A stretch of 26,138 bases of DNA, from the NCBI RefSeq assembly GCF_014201875.1, contig NZ_JACHFL010000031.1:1-26138 (forward strand), given 5' to 3'. The translations under genes were made by a program, and so were the position numbers. This document shows, piece after piece, positions 15,439-22,971 of this stretch (its first letter is position 1; the number at the start of each line of letters is the position of its first letter). The DNA comes from Deinococcus humi. GTDB lineage: Bacteria; Deinococcota; Deinococci; Deinococcales; Deinococcaceae. The notes beneath the pieces were generated by a model, which was not told where the DNA came from, did not search any database, and saw only the letters and a list, made by a program, of their open reading frames with translations.

Positions 15439-17040
15439 GTGAATTGCCCAGTCTGCGGCGCTGCGGTTCAGGCTGGCGAGACGGTCTGCCACATCTGCGG
15501 TGCACCGCTGACCTCTTCAGGACTGGTGGCCCTCCCCGCCGGCACGGCACTGATGGGCGGTCAGTACGTCCTGAACAGGGTGCTGGGACAGGGCGGTTTC
15601 GGCATTACCTACGCCGGGCAGGACACCCGGCTGGGCCTCAAAGTGGCCATCAAAGAACTGTTTCTGGACGGATCATCGCGGCGTGGCAAAGCCGTGGTTG
15701 CGCCCAGCAACATCAGCATCGCCGAGTACCAGGCCACCAAAACAGGCTTCTTGGACGAAGCGAAAATACTCGCCAGCTTCAACGATCCCGGGATCGTGAA
15801 GGTGATGAACTACTTCGAGGAAAACAGCACCGCTTATCTGGTCATGGAATTTCTGGAGGGCAGCACCCTGGGCGGCCTGATTGAGAAACGCGGCCCCATG
15901 CCCCCCGACGTGGTGCTGGAAGTGGCCCGTTCGGTGGCCAGAACCCTGGAGCTGATCCATCAGCGTGGGCTGCTGCACCGTGACATCAAACCCGACAATA
16001 TTTTTTTCAATCAGACTGGCCGCATCGTGTTGATCGACTTCGGTTCCGTGCGGTCTTTCGTCACGGGCAAGACGCAGAGCCACACCCGTTTGGTCACGCC
16101 GGGCTACGCGCCGCTGGAACAGTACGGCAATTCCGGGCGATTCGGGCCATACACCGATATTTACGCGCTGGGGGCCACCCTGTTGCACGCCCTGACCGGA
16201 CACATGCCGCCGCCCGCCACCGATCTCATGCTGGGCACCCCCCTCCCACCCATGCCCGACTCGACCTTGCCGGGGTTGCGACGCGCCGTGACCCAGGCGA
16301 TGGCCCTGCGCGTCGAAGACCGTCCCCAGAGCGCACAGGCACTGCTGGCCATCCTGGTCACGCCAACGTCAAAGTCAGCGGTCCCCGTTCCGACTCCCTC
16401 CACTCCGCCCGCACCTGTCCCACGGCAAGCCGCGCCCAGCTCTCCAGCCCCCCGTCCCTCCGTGCCTCCGTCTCCACCTCCCCGGGCGGCTGCACCAAGA
16501 CCGGGTCCCGTTCCGGTACAGCCGCCCAGGGGAGCGCCGAAACCCACACCCAGGGTTGTGCCCCCAGCCCCTGCCGCTGCTCCCTCCAAACCTGCCCCAA
16601 CCCCTCTTCCGGTGCCTCCGAGCGCCACCCCGAAACCACCACCTGGACCTGCCCAGCCACCTGTTTCCACGCCCAGTGCGGCTCCGCCGTCGCCAAGTCT
16701 ACCTGCCGGGAAAACTCGGGCGCCGGTGTCGCGCACCATCGTGATCGTGTGGAGCAGCCTGCTGGGCGCAGGAGTTGCCGCCACGTCGCTGCCGGAGTAC
16801 CTGGCAACCCCAGTCCAGACGAGCCAGTTTGCGCTGGCCGCCGTAATAGGCGCAGGTGTGGGCGCACTGGCTGGCGCGCTGCTGTGGTTTGCCCTGCCGC
16901 TGGCTCTGCCTGCCGCGGCGGCGGCAGCGGCGTACTTCTATACCCAGGCGGAGGGCTACCACTGGCCCACCGTCGTCAGCGCCAGCGTGGCGGCCGCAAG
17001 CCTGTCCATCCTTCTGCTGATCCTCATTCGCCGTATCTAG
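15439..17040 (+). CDS. Membrane Ser/Thr protein kinase with N-terminal zinc ribbon and proline-rich linker
   Basis: The 533-residue protein starts (GTG, four bases after the VWA stop) with a zinc ribbon, CPVC at 3-6 and CHIC at 17-20. A Hanks-type kinase domain follows (about 42-305) with all catalytic parts: Gly loop LGQGGFG, Lys72 in VAIKELF, Glu107, HRDIKPDN with Asp182, and DFG with Asp200. A linker at about 310-430 is very rich in Pro, Ala and Ser and could span the cell wall or act as a flexible arm. The end (about 436-533) has about three to four hydrophobic segments and closes with IRRI. An active kinase is therefore expected, probably facing the cytoplasm. Unlike PknB-type kinases, the membrane part is at the C-terminus and no PASTA repeats are present. 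Confidence 0.93.
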   Translation: MNCPVCGAAVQAGETVCHICGAPLTSSGLVALPAGTALMGGQYVLNRVLGQGGFGITYAGQDTRLGLKVAIKELFLDGSSRRGKAVVAPSNISIAEYQATKTGFLDEAKILASFNDPGIVKVMNYFEENSTAYLVMEFLEGSTLGGLIEKRGPMPPDVVLEVARSVARTLELIHQRGLLHRDIKPDNIFFNQTGRIVLIDFGSVRSFVTGKTQSHTRLVTPGYAPLEQYGNSGRFGPYTDIYALGATLLHALTGHMPPPATDLMLGTPLPPMPDSTLPGLRRAVTQAMALRVEDRPQSAQALLAILVTPTSKSAVPVPTPSTPPAPVPRQAAPSSPAPRPSVPPSPPPRAAAPRPGPVPVQPPRGAPKPTPRVVPPAPAAAPSKPAPTPLPVPPSATPKPPPGPAQPPVSTPSAAPPSPSLPAGKTRAPVSRTIVIVWSSLLGAGVAATSLPEYLATPVQTSQFALAAVIGAGVGALAGALLWFALPLALPAAAAAAAYFYTQAEGYHWPTVVSASVAAASLSILLLILIRRI

Positions 17041-17064
17041 TTCTCATTCCCCGGAGGAACCACC

Positions 17065-17829
17065 ATGACCATTCTTTGTCAAGTCTGCGGCACCCCCAAT
17101 CCCGAAGGCACCACCTATTGCGAAGGTTGCGGCGTAGAGCTGTCGGCCGCCGCCGAGTCCCAGCCCACCGCAGCGCCTGAAATCCTTCCCCAGGAGATGC
17201 CGCAGGAAACGTTGCCGCAGGCAGCCTCAACCGGAGCTGAAGATGTGGCTGGTGCTTCGGAGATTGTGGCGACAACGCAGATGGAAGCTCCCGTGTCTGG
17301 TCCAGAGGTCAATGCGGAGGTCATGTCACCGCCCGAATCTGCTCCTGGAGACGTCACGCCGCTCGAAGCCTCGTCCATCGAAGCCTCGTCTGAAGTGCCT
17401 GAGTCTGAAGGGGAAGTCTCCGGAGCCTCTGTCCCGGCTTCTGCCGCACCCATGGCCGAACTGTCCTCGGACGCCCCAGTCTCCACCGGAGAAGCCAGGC
17501 TCGGCATCAAGAAATTTGGGGCACCCACCGGGGAATTTATTCCGCTGCAAGGTGAGCGTCTGGTGGTGGGGCGCTTCGACGCGTCCAGTGGCCCGGTGGA
17601 CATTGACTTGAGCGGCCTGGGTGGACAGGAGCATATTTCGCGCCGCCACGCCGAGCTGTACCGCGAACAGGGTAGATGGGCAGTGCGTGACCTTGGCTCT
17701 ACCAACGGCGTCTATGTCAAACGCAAGGGCGAAACGAGCTTCTCGCCCCGTCTTCAGGAACCCACCTCACTGGCGGACGGCGACGAGTTGGCTTTTGGCA
17801 ACCTGATGCTGACCTTCCATCAGGGCTGA
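17065..17829 (+). CDS. FHA-domain protein with N-terminal zinc ribbon
   Basis: The 254-residue protein begins with a zinc ribbon (Cys5, Cys8, Cys19, Cys22), like the kinase upstream. Residues 27-143 are an acidic, Ala/Pro/Ser-rich, probably disordered linker. The FHA domain (about 145-254) has the phosphothreonine-binding residues in place: VVGR (Arg170), SRRH (192-195) and STNG (Asn214, Gly215). FHA domains read phosphothreonine peptides. ATTQM at 69-73 in the linker recalls the ETTS motif of GarA-type proteins, which is phosphorylated and then bound by the protein's own FHA domain; this is a comparison by eye. GGAGG lies nine bases before the ATG. The phosphatase gene starts one base after the stop. 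The likely role is adaptor between kinase, VWA protein and phosphatase. Confidence 0.93.
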   Translation: MTILCQVCGTPNPEGTTYCEGCGVELSAAAESQPTAAPEILPQEMPQETLPQAASTGAEDVAGASEIVATTQMEAPVSGPEVNAEVMSPPESAPGDVTPLEASSIEASSEVPESEGEVSGASVPASAAPMAELSSDAPVSTGEARLGIKKFGAPTGEFIPLQGERLVVGRFDASSGPVDIDLSGLGGQEHISRRHAELYREQGRWAVRDLGSTNGVYVKRKGETSFSPRLQEPTSLADGDELAFGNLMLTFHQG

Positions 17830-17830
17830 G

Positions 17831-19816
17831 ATGACCCGTCCTGACGATCTGCCGCATGAGTCGGCCGCCGAGCCACTCCCGCCCACTGCAACCCAGCCGC
17901 CCGAGCCGACTCCAACGTTGGCGCTGCCCCTAGAGTCCATGTCGCCCAGTACGGAAACGTTGGAGTCTGTGGCTACTGAGCAAGACGAGGCTGGACAGTT
18001 GGACGTGGACTACGCCTTCCCCGCTCCGTCAGAAGGAGGCGATGGAGACGGCGGAACTGCTGATGCCCCCACCGCTGAAGGTTCAGAAGGCCTGGAAGCC
18101 CCGGAAAGTCCTGGGCGTCTCCTAGACTCTGATGCTGATGAGACGCCAGATGACAGCTCTATCGAACTGGAGCAGCCAGATGGTGGGGACGGCCCAGCCA
18201 GTTCACAGCATTCCGCACCCGCGGACCATGATGCGGAGACCGCCATTGCTCCCATGGATGAGCCGGTCGATGACCCACCGCCAGACAGGGCAGAACTGCT
18301 CCTAGAGCCGGAAGGTGGGCTGGAAACTGCACCCGCAGCGGAGCCCACTGAGTTTTCCGGCCTTGTCACCGGCGAGCTGGAGGAAGAAACGTATGCCCCG
18401 ACGGTCGCCCTGCAAGGTCCGCGGGCAGGCGAGGTGGTCAGCGGCTACCAGCTCAATCAGGACCTGGGGCGCGGCTGGTTCAGTGCCAATGCACTGGGCG
18501 CTGGCCCCAGCGTGGACGTGTATGTGCGGCCCAGTCCGTTGTGGGCGGACTTGCGGCCCCACCGGCTGCTGCCCAAATTCACTCCAGTGGGTGAGCTGTG
18601 GGTGCTGGCCCCCACGGAGGGCACGCCGCTGACCCTGCCGCTTGATGCCGCCACAGCGCGGGCGCACGTGACCGAATTGGCCCGCTTGCTGTTCGCGCTC
18701 GAGAAACAGGGATACGCCGTCACCGACCTTAATCCGCTCAGCGTTCAACAGACCCGCGAGGGGTTGAAATTGAGCAGGCCGCCGCAAGTGGCGCGGCTGG
18801 GCGAAGCGGCTCAGCCCACCCTGCGCGACGGTTTCACGCCGCCTGAAGTGCAAGAAGGGCAGGTGGCACAGGCAAAAAGCGGAGTGTATTTGCTGGGCGC
18901 CTTGTTTTTCCTGTGGCTGACAGGGCGCCCTCTCCCCCCCGAAGGGGCGTCGTCCATCGTGCTGGCAGGCATTGCCGCGTCGGGGGTGCCGCAACTGCTC
19001 AATGGGATGCTGGCTCCTTTGCCGCAGCGCCTGACACCAACCGAACTGCTGGCTGCCCTCAAAACGGCGGCCGCCACACTCCCGGTCTACCAGTTGGCAG
19101 CGGCCACCGACATCGGCCTGAACCCCGACCGGCCCACCAATGAGGACTCGTACGGGTTCTCGTGGCAGCAGACTGGGCAGCACGGCGGCGGCGAAGTGCT
19201 CCTGCGGGCCGTCGTATCCGACGGGATGGGCGGCATGGCGGCAGGTGAAGTGGCCAGCCAGGCAGCAGTGCGGGCTTTTCTGGCTTCGGCGGCACCTGCG
19301 TTGGAAGCGCAGGTCTGGGAGGCCAATGCGGCGGTGCTGACCGACATGCAGGGCCGGGACGGCGGCTGCACGCTCACCGGCGTCGAGATCCGCGGCACGC
19401 AGTTGCAGCTGGGACATGTGGGTGACACCCGCGCTTACTTGGCCCAGGACGGCGCTGTGCAGCAGCTCAGCAAAGACCATTCCTACGTCGCCGCCATGGT
19501 TGCCAGCGGTCAGATGACGCCCGAAGATGCCCAGGTCAGCCCGGAGCGCAATAAGGTGTTGCGTTCACTGGGCAGCTTGCGGGCCGCCCAGGACAATTAC
19601 GTTCAGGTCCTCCCAGCGCCGCTGGAGTTGCCTGTGAGCAGCCGCATTCTCCTCGTCTCGGATGGGGTCTGGGGTGAGGTACCACCCGCCACGCTGCACG
19701 ACATTCTGCTCCATGAGCCCTCGCTCCAGACCATCGTCGACCGTCTGATCGCGCTGAGTCTGGAGTCGGGCGCACCGGACAACGCGACGGCCCTGGTCAT
19801 TGAACGGGTGAGGTAA
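17831..19816 (+). CDS. PP2C-type protein phosphatase fused to an apparent pseudokinase domain
   Basis: The 661-residue protein has three parts. Residues 1-195 are acidic, Pro/Glu/Asp-rich and disordered, ending in EEETYAPTVAL. Residues about 203-415 look like a degenerate Ser/Thr kinase. GYQLNQDLGRGWFS stands for the Gly loop, YAVTDLNPLSV for HRDLKPENI (Asp299 kept, Lys and Asn lost), FTPPE for APE and SGVYLLGALFFLWLTG for the F-helix SDVYSLG stretch; no DFG and no catalytic Lys are seen. Residues about 418-661 are a PP2C phosphatase with metal ligands in place: NEDS (Asp439), DGMGG (Asp464), GDTR (531-534), SDG (Asp611) and APDN (Asp650). It should remove phosphate from Ser/Thr and counteract the kinase. 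The dead kinase part may bind the live kinase or a ligand. Confidence 0.88.
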   Translation: MTRPDDLPHESAAEPLPPTATQPPEPTPTLALPLESMSPSTETLESVATEQDEAGQLDVDYAFPAPSEGGDGDGGTADAPTAEGSEGLEAPESPGRLLDSDADETPDDSSIELEQPDGGDGPASSQHSAPADHDAETAIAPMDEPVDDPPPDRAELLLEPEGGLETAPAAEPTEFSGLVTGELEEETYAPTVALQGPRAGEVVSGYQLNQDLGRGWFSANALGAGPSVDVYVRPSPLWADLRPHRLLPKFTPVGELWVLAPTEGTPLTLPLDAATARAHVTELARLLFALEKQGYAVTDLNPLSVQQTREGLKLSRPPQVARLGEAAQPTLRDGFTPPEVQEGQVAQAKSGVYLLGALFFLWLTGRPLPPEGASSIVLAGIAASGVPQLLNGMLAPLPQRLTPTELLAALKTAAATLPVYQLAAATDIGLNPDRPTNEDSYGFSWQQTGQHGGGEVLLRAVVSDGMGGMAAGEVASQAAVRAFLASAAPALEAQVWEANAAVLTDMQGRDGGCTLTGVEIRGTQLQLGHVGDTRAYLAQDGAVQQLSKDHSYVAAMVASGQMTPEDAQVSPERNKVLRSLGSLRAAQDNYVQVLPAPLELPVSSRILLVSDGVWGEVPPATLHDILLHEPSLQTIVDRLIALSLESGAPDNATALVIERVR

Positions 19817-19948
19817 CCAACGGCAATGGTCTGGTGAGGGTTATGCACCTTCCTGGGACGTGAGTGGGAAGCCTCCGAACATGGGCGTGAGCCATGTCGA
19901 GACCAGTGGGGTTCAAGGGAGAGTGACGCGTGCCGGGTTGGTGACCGC

Positions 19949-19954
19949 TACACT
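19949..19954 (+). promoter_or_regulatory. -10 box of the channel gene, predicted leaderless
   Basis: TACACT ends six bases before the ATG at 19961, and no Shine-Dalgarno sequence is present. The -35 region is poor, GTGACG at 19923-19928 with a 20-base gap being the best seen. Confidence 0.4.
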
Positions 19955-19960
19955 CCGGGC

Positions 19961-20830
19961 ATGAGCGGCGGCCCGGACCGGCGCGCAGCGTGGCGGGTTG
20001 CGCTGGGCGATGTGATCTACAACTCAGACACCCGCGCGGGCCGCACCTTTGACCTCGCCCTAATCGCAGCCATCCTTCTGAGCGTGCTCGCGGTCATGTT
20101 GGACAGTGTGGCGGGCTTCCGGGCACGTCACGCCCCGGCGCTGCGGGCGCTGGAGTGGGGCCTGACGCTGCTGTTCACGGCCGAATACCTGGTGCGCCTC
20201 GTCAGCGCGCGCCGGGCAACGCATTACGCCCGCAGCTTCTTCGGGGCAGTAGACCTGCTCTCGATCCTGCCAGCGTATCTGGCCCTGGTCGTGCCCGGCG
20301 CACAGTACCTGCTGATCGTCAGGGTGCTGCGCTTGCTGCGGATCTTCCGGGTCCTCAAGCTGGTGCGTTACCTCTCCGAGGCCAGCGTGCTGACCCAGGC
20401 GCTGCGCGCGAGCCTGGCCAAGATCGTCGTGTTTTTGGCCGTGGTGCTGACGCTGGTGGTGATCATCGGCACCCTGATGTACGTGGTGGAAGGTCCCCCC
20501 AATGGCTTCACCAGCATTCCGACGAGTATTTATTGGGCCATCGTCACGCTGACCACCGTGGGTTACGGTGACATCGCACCAAAGACCGGGCTAGGCAAGG
20601 CCCTGGCCTCGCTGGCAATGATTCTGGGGTACGGCATCATCGCCGTGCCCACCGGCATCGTCACGGTGGGGCTGACGCAGGCCCAGGCGGGACAGCGGCA
20701 GGTGGAGGTGAACGGGAGCACTGGGCGCAGTTGCCCGAGGTGTGGACTGGCAGCGCATCAGGCCGACGCCCGGTTCTGCCGGCGATGTGGAGAGGCGCTG
20801 TCCGAAGAATTGGCGTCTGGAACAGCCTGA
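19961..20830 (+). CDS. Voltage-gated-type potassium channel with C-terminal zinc ribbon
   Basis: The 289-residue protein has six membrane segments. S4 carries regularly spaced positive charges (RVLRLLRIFRVLKLVR, 121-136), which suggests voltage sensing. The pore loop TTVGYGD (198-204) is the K+ selectivity filter. After S6 (about 211-238) comes a short linker and a zinc ribbon with Cys258, Cys261, Cys273 and Cys276. The channel part is that of the KvAP/Kch-like family, in which a cytoplasmic tail often sets gating. Here the tail is a zinc ribbon like those of the kinase and FHA proteins just upstream. The gene lies 144 bases after the phosphatase gene and has its own leaderless-type promoter box, so it need not be in the same transcript. 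Confidence 0.93.
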   Translation: MSGGPDRRAAWRVALGDVIYNSDTRAGRTFDLALIAAILLSVLAVMLDSVAGFRARHAPALRALEWGLTLLFTAEYLVRLVSARRATHYARSFFGAVDLLSILPAYLALVVPGAQYLLIVRVLRLLRIFRVLKLVRYLSEASVLTQALRASLAKIVVFLAVVLTLVVIIGTLMYVVEGPPNGFTSIPTSIYWAIVTLTTVGYGDIAPKTGLGKALASLAMILGYGIIAVPTGIVTVGLTQAQAGQRQVEVNGSTGRSCPRCGLAAHQADARFCRRCGEALSEELASGTA

Positions 20831-21251
20831 ACACTGTCCTGGTCCTTAACTTGATGGGCATGGCTGCGCCGCCTCGACTGGGGCATTCTGATGACGGAGG
20901 AGGTGCTGTCCCACTGACCTGGCCGTTCAGCTGGGAATCCCGCAGCCAGAACTACCGTGCTCGGGGTCTGGTGCCCACACTGCGGTGGAACCAACGAGGC
21001 AAACTGGCCCACCCGGGTCTGGTGCGAACCGGGTGAATGGTGCGCAGGTGCGCCGTCCTGTTGAGTGGTCTCCGAAACCTGCGCTCGACCACCAGACACA
21101 CTATTTCCAATCGCTGGGGCGTCATCTCTTCGACGTTTCAAGTGCGTTGCTCTTTCCCGTATTTTAGAGTGCACAGCATGACCCGGCCAGTCCTCACCGC
21201 TTGTGTAGAGCTCTGGCTAACCCGCCGTTCACGCTGGTTCAGGAGGCTTCC
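20831..21251. other. Intergenic region with a possible small Cys-rich frame
   Basis: About 420 bases between the channel gene and the coupled leader of the DUF2243 gene. A frame from GTG 20957 to TGA 21062-21064 would give a 35-residue Cys-rich peptide (listed separately). Nothing else gene-like is seen, and no strong terminator follows the channel gene. Confidence 0.4.
20957..21064 (+). CDS. Possible small zinc-finger-like peptide
   Basis: The 35-codon frame begins VLGVWCPHCGG and contains WCEPGEWC, with Cys at 6, 9, 23, 29 and 35. CPHC plus later Cys residues is the pattern of small zinc-ribbon proteins. There is no clear Shine-Dalgarno sequence and the GTG start is a guess. It may be a real small protein, the remains of a longer gene, or chance in GC-rich DNA. 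Confidence 0.25.
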   Translation: MLGVWCPHCGGTNEANWPTRVWCEPGEWCAGAPSC

Positions 21252-21296
21252 GTGACGCTCTTTCAAACGCAGCTCAGTGCAGAGGATACACAATGA
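21252..21296 (+). CDS. Possible 14-residue leader peptide coupled to the DUF2243 gene
   Basis: A perfect AGGAGG at 21241-21246 lies five bases before GTG 21252. The frame encodes VTLFQTQLSAEDTQ and stops at TGA 21294-21296, which overlaps the ATG of the DUF2243 gene (21293) as ATGA. The strong ribosome site and the overlap suggest that translation of this short frame feeds the next gene. The DUF2243 start also has its own GAGG seven bases upstream, so coupling may be partial. Confidence 0.4.
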   Translation: MTLFQTQLSAEDTQ

Positions 21297-21754
21297 CCAC
21301 AGTTGCCGCACAACCGGACGTCCGCGGTTCACGGCGCAGTGGCCTGCTGCTGGGCGTCGCTTTCATGGCAGGGCTGGATGAGATCGTCTTTCATCAGGTG
21401 CTCGGCTGGCACCATTTCTATGACCATTCCACATCCGCAATCGGGCTGCTCAGCGATGGCCTTCTGCACGCTGCTGAACTCATGGCCATCGTGGCGGGCA
21501 TCTTTCTTCTGGCAGACCTTCTGCGGGCGCGGACCTTTGCCACCGCGTTCTTTTGGGCCGGCCTCTTTCTGGGGCTGGGCAGCTTTCAACTTTTTGATGG
21601 CCTGATCAATCACAAGGTTTTTCAACTGCATCAGATTCGCTACAACGTCATGCTCCCGCCCTATGACGTCGTGTGGAACGTTGTGGGTTTCCTTCTTCTG
21701 GTGATTGGCGCCGGAATGTATCGCCGCGCCAGTCAAACCACACTGTCCCCCTGA
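21293..21754 (+). CDS. DUF2243 family membrane protein
   Basis: The 153-residue protein has about four membrane segments and the full set of DUF2243 signatures: GLDEIVFHQVLGWHHFYD after the first half-segment, SDGLLHA at the second, and LFDGLINHKVFQLHQIRY before the last. The conserved His residues in these motifs suggest metal or heme contacts, but the function of the family is unknown. The stop overlaps the start of the downstream CtaG-like gene by one base (TGATG), so the two form an operon. This DUF2243-CtaG pairing occurs in other bacteria, as I recall, and points to a role near cytochrome oxidase assembly or copper handling; that is inference. GAGG lies seven bases before the ATG. Confidence 0.9.
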   Translation: MTTVAAQPDVRGSRRSGLLLGVAFMAGLDEIVFHQVLGWHHFYDHSTSAIGLLSDGLLHAAELMAIVAGIFLLADLLRARTFATAFFWAGLFLGLGSFQLFDGLINHKVFQLHQIRYNVMLPPYDVVWNVVGFLLLVIGAGMYRRASQTTLSP

Positions 21755-22566
21755 TGCATTCTGGACACCCTACAGTCACCGTCACCCAGCAAGACGCCTT
21801 TTCGTGGCTTGTGTGGCTCCTTCTCCTTGTGGTGGGGGCGGGTTACGGAGCGATGGCTGGGCGCCAACTGAGACAGGGCCGAGTCTGGCGATGGTCTCGA
21901 ACATGCTTTTTCACGCTTGGGCTTGCTCTCCTGGCCTGGGTGTTCTCCCCTGCCGTGAATAGCCTTGCTCACGCTGACCTACAAGCACATATGCTGCAGC
22001 ACCTGATGTCGGGCATGTTCGCACCCCTGCTGCTGGCCCTGGGCTGGCCCCTGACACTGCTGTTACGCAACGTGCCCGTGCTCATGGCACGGCGGTTGAT
22101 CCGATGGTTACACGCGCCACCCCTTAGCCTGATCGCTTTGCCAGTCAGCGCCTTGCTGCTCAACGTGGGCGGCTTATACCTGCTCTACCTGACACAGCTG
22201 TATCGTCTGACGCTGGAACACCCGGCGATCCATGCGGTGGTGGCCTTTCATGTGGTGTCGGCTGGTCTTCTGTATACAGTGGTTCTCGCCGGGATCGAAC
22301 CTGTTTCTACCCGTACATCCTTTCGGACTCGGGTGGTTGTCTTGCTGCTGGGATCCGCCGGCCATGCCACGCTCGCTAAGGTGCTGTACGCAGGACACGG
22401 GGCGCTGGGAACAGCTGGCACTGTCCCACAACTCCAACCGGCTGCCCAGTTGATGTATTACGGGGGCGATCTGGCAGAACTGCTGCTGTTTGTCGTGGTC
22501 TTTCAGGGCTGGTTCCGACAGCGTGAACAGGCACGGCAGCGAACGCAGCAAATCGTGCTTCCCTGA
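21754..22566 (+). CDS. CtaG-like cytochrome c oxidase assembly protein (caa3 type)
   Basis: The 270-residue integral membrane protein has about seven hydrophobic segments. It carries the features of the caa3-type CtaG family (PF09678): AWVFSPAVNSLAHADLQAHMLQHLMSGMFAPLLLALGWPL with several conserved His, AFHVVSAGLLYTVV, and near the end AAQLMYYGGDLAELLLFVV. The family is needed for assembly of caa3 cytochrome oxidase in Bacillus, probably through copper delivery; it is unrelated to the CtaG/Cox11 family of proteobacteria. The ATG overlaps the DUF2243 stop by one base. The frame is open further upstream inside the DUF2243 gene, but similarity starts at this ATG. No oxidase subunit genes are in the window. 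Confidence 0.88.
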   Translation: MHSGHPTVTVTQQDAFSWLVWLLLLVVGAGYGAMAGRQLRQGRVWRWSRTCFFTLGLALLAWVFSPAVNSLAHADLQAHMLQHLMSGMFAPLLLALGWPLTLLLRNVPVLMARRLIRWLHAPPLSLIALPVSALLLNVGGLYLLYLTQLYRLTLEHPAIHAVVAFHVVSAGLLYTVVLAGIEPVSTRTSFRTRVVVLLLGSAGHATLAKVLYAGHGALGTAGTVPQLQPAAQLMYYGGDLAELLLFVVVFQGWFRQREQARQRTQQIVLP

Positions 22567-22585
22567 GCGGATCCTGACAATCCAA

Positions 22586-22605
22586 CGGCAAGAAGCTGAT
22601 TGCCG
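22586..22605 (+). terminator. Weak hairpin after the CtaG-like gene
   Basis: CGGCAA (22586-22591) and TTGCCG (22600-22605) form a 6-bp stem with an 8-base loop 20 bases after the stop. No T run follows, so it is a candidate only. Confidence 0.35.
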
Positions 22606-22971
22606 GCGACTGAATACGCGCCCCACCGTTAGCGCTTCCCTCTGAGCAAGTGTCAGGGTCAGACCCCCTGCCACCAACGTGGGACACGATTCATGATGTG
22701 ATACTGCGCCACAGGAAATCCACTCCGCCCCGGTCCTGACGCAAGAGTGTCGTCTACTCGGCCCACAGCAGACGAAGGACAGGAGAGCCTGAACATCAAA
22801 CCACCCCTACCCTACCTGTGAGTCAAGTCTGGACTGCTTAATTTCTGATTGTTTCGACGGATCGTGGTGGGGCTGCTGGAGCGGTGAGTGGTCAATCGCG
22901 ACACGTCAGCGGTAATCATCTGGTTTAAGGCAACGCAACCTTCGATCCTTTCGAAGATTCATAGAGGCCGA
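22606..22971. other. Intergenic region between convergent genes
   Basis: About 365 bases between the CtaG-like gene and the end of the SDR gene. No supported gene. A small repeat, CAGGG and CCCTG around TCAGACC (near 22653-22670), could form a hairpin. Confidence 0.4.

Noticed and set aside
18302..19480. 392-codon minus-strand open frame opposite the phosphatase gene
   Set aside because: Antisense shadow caused by high GC at third positions; the plus-strand product has complete PP2C motifs.
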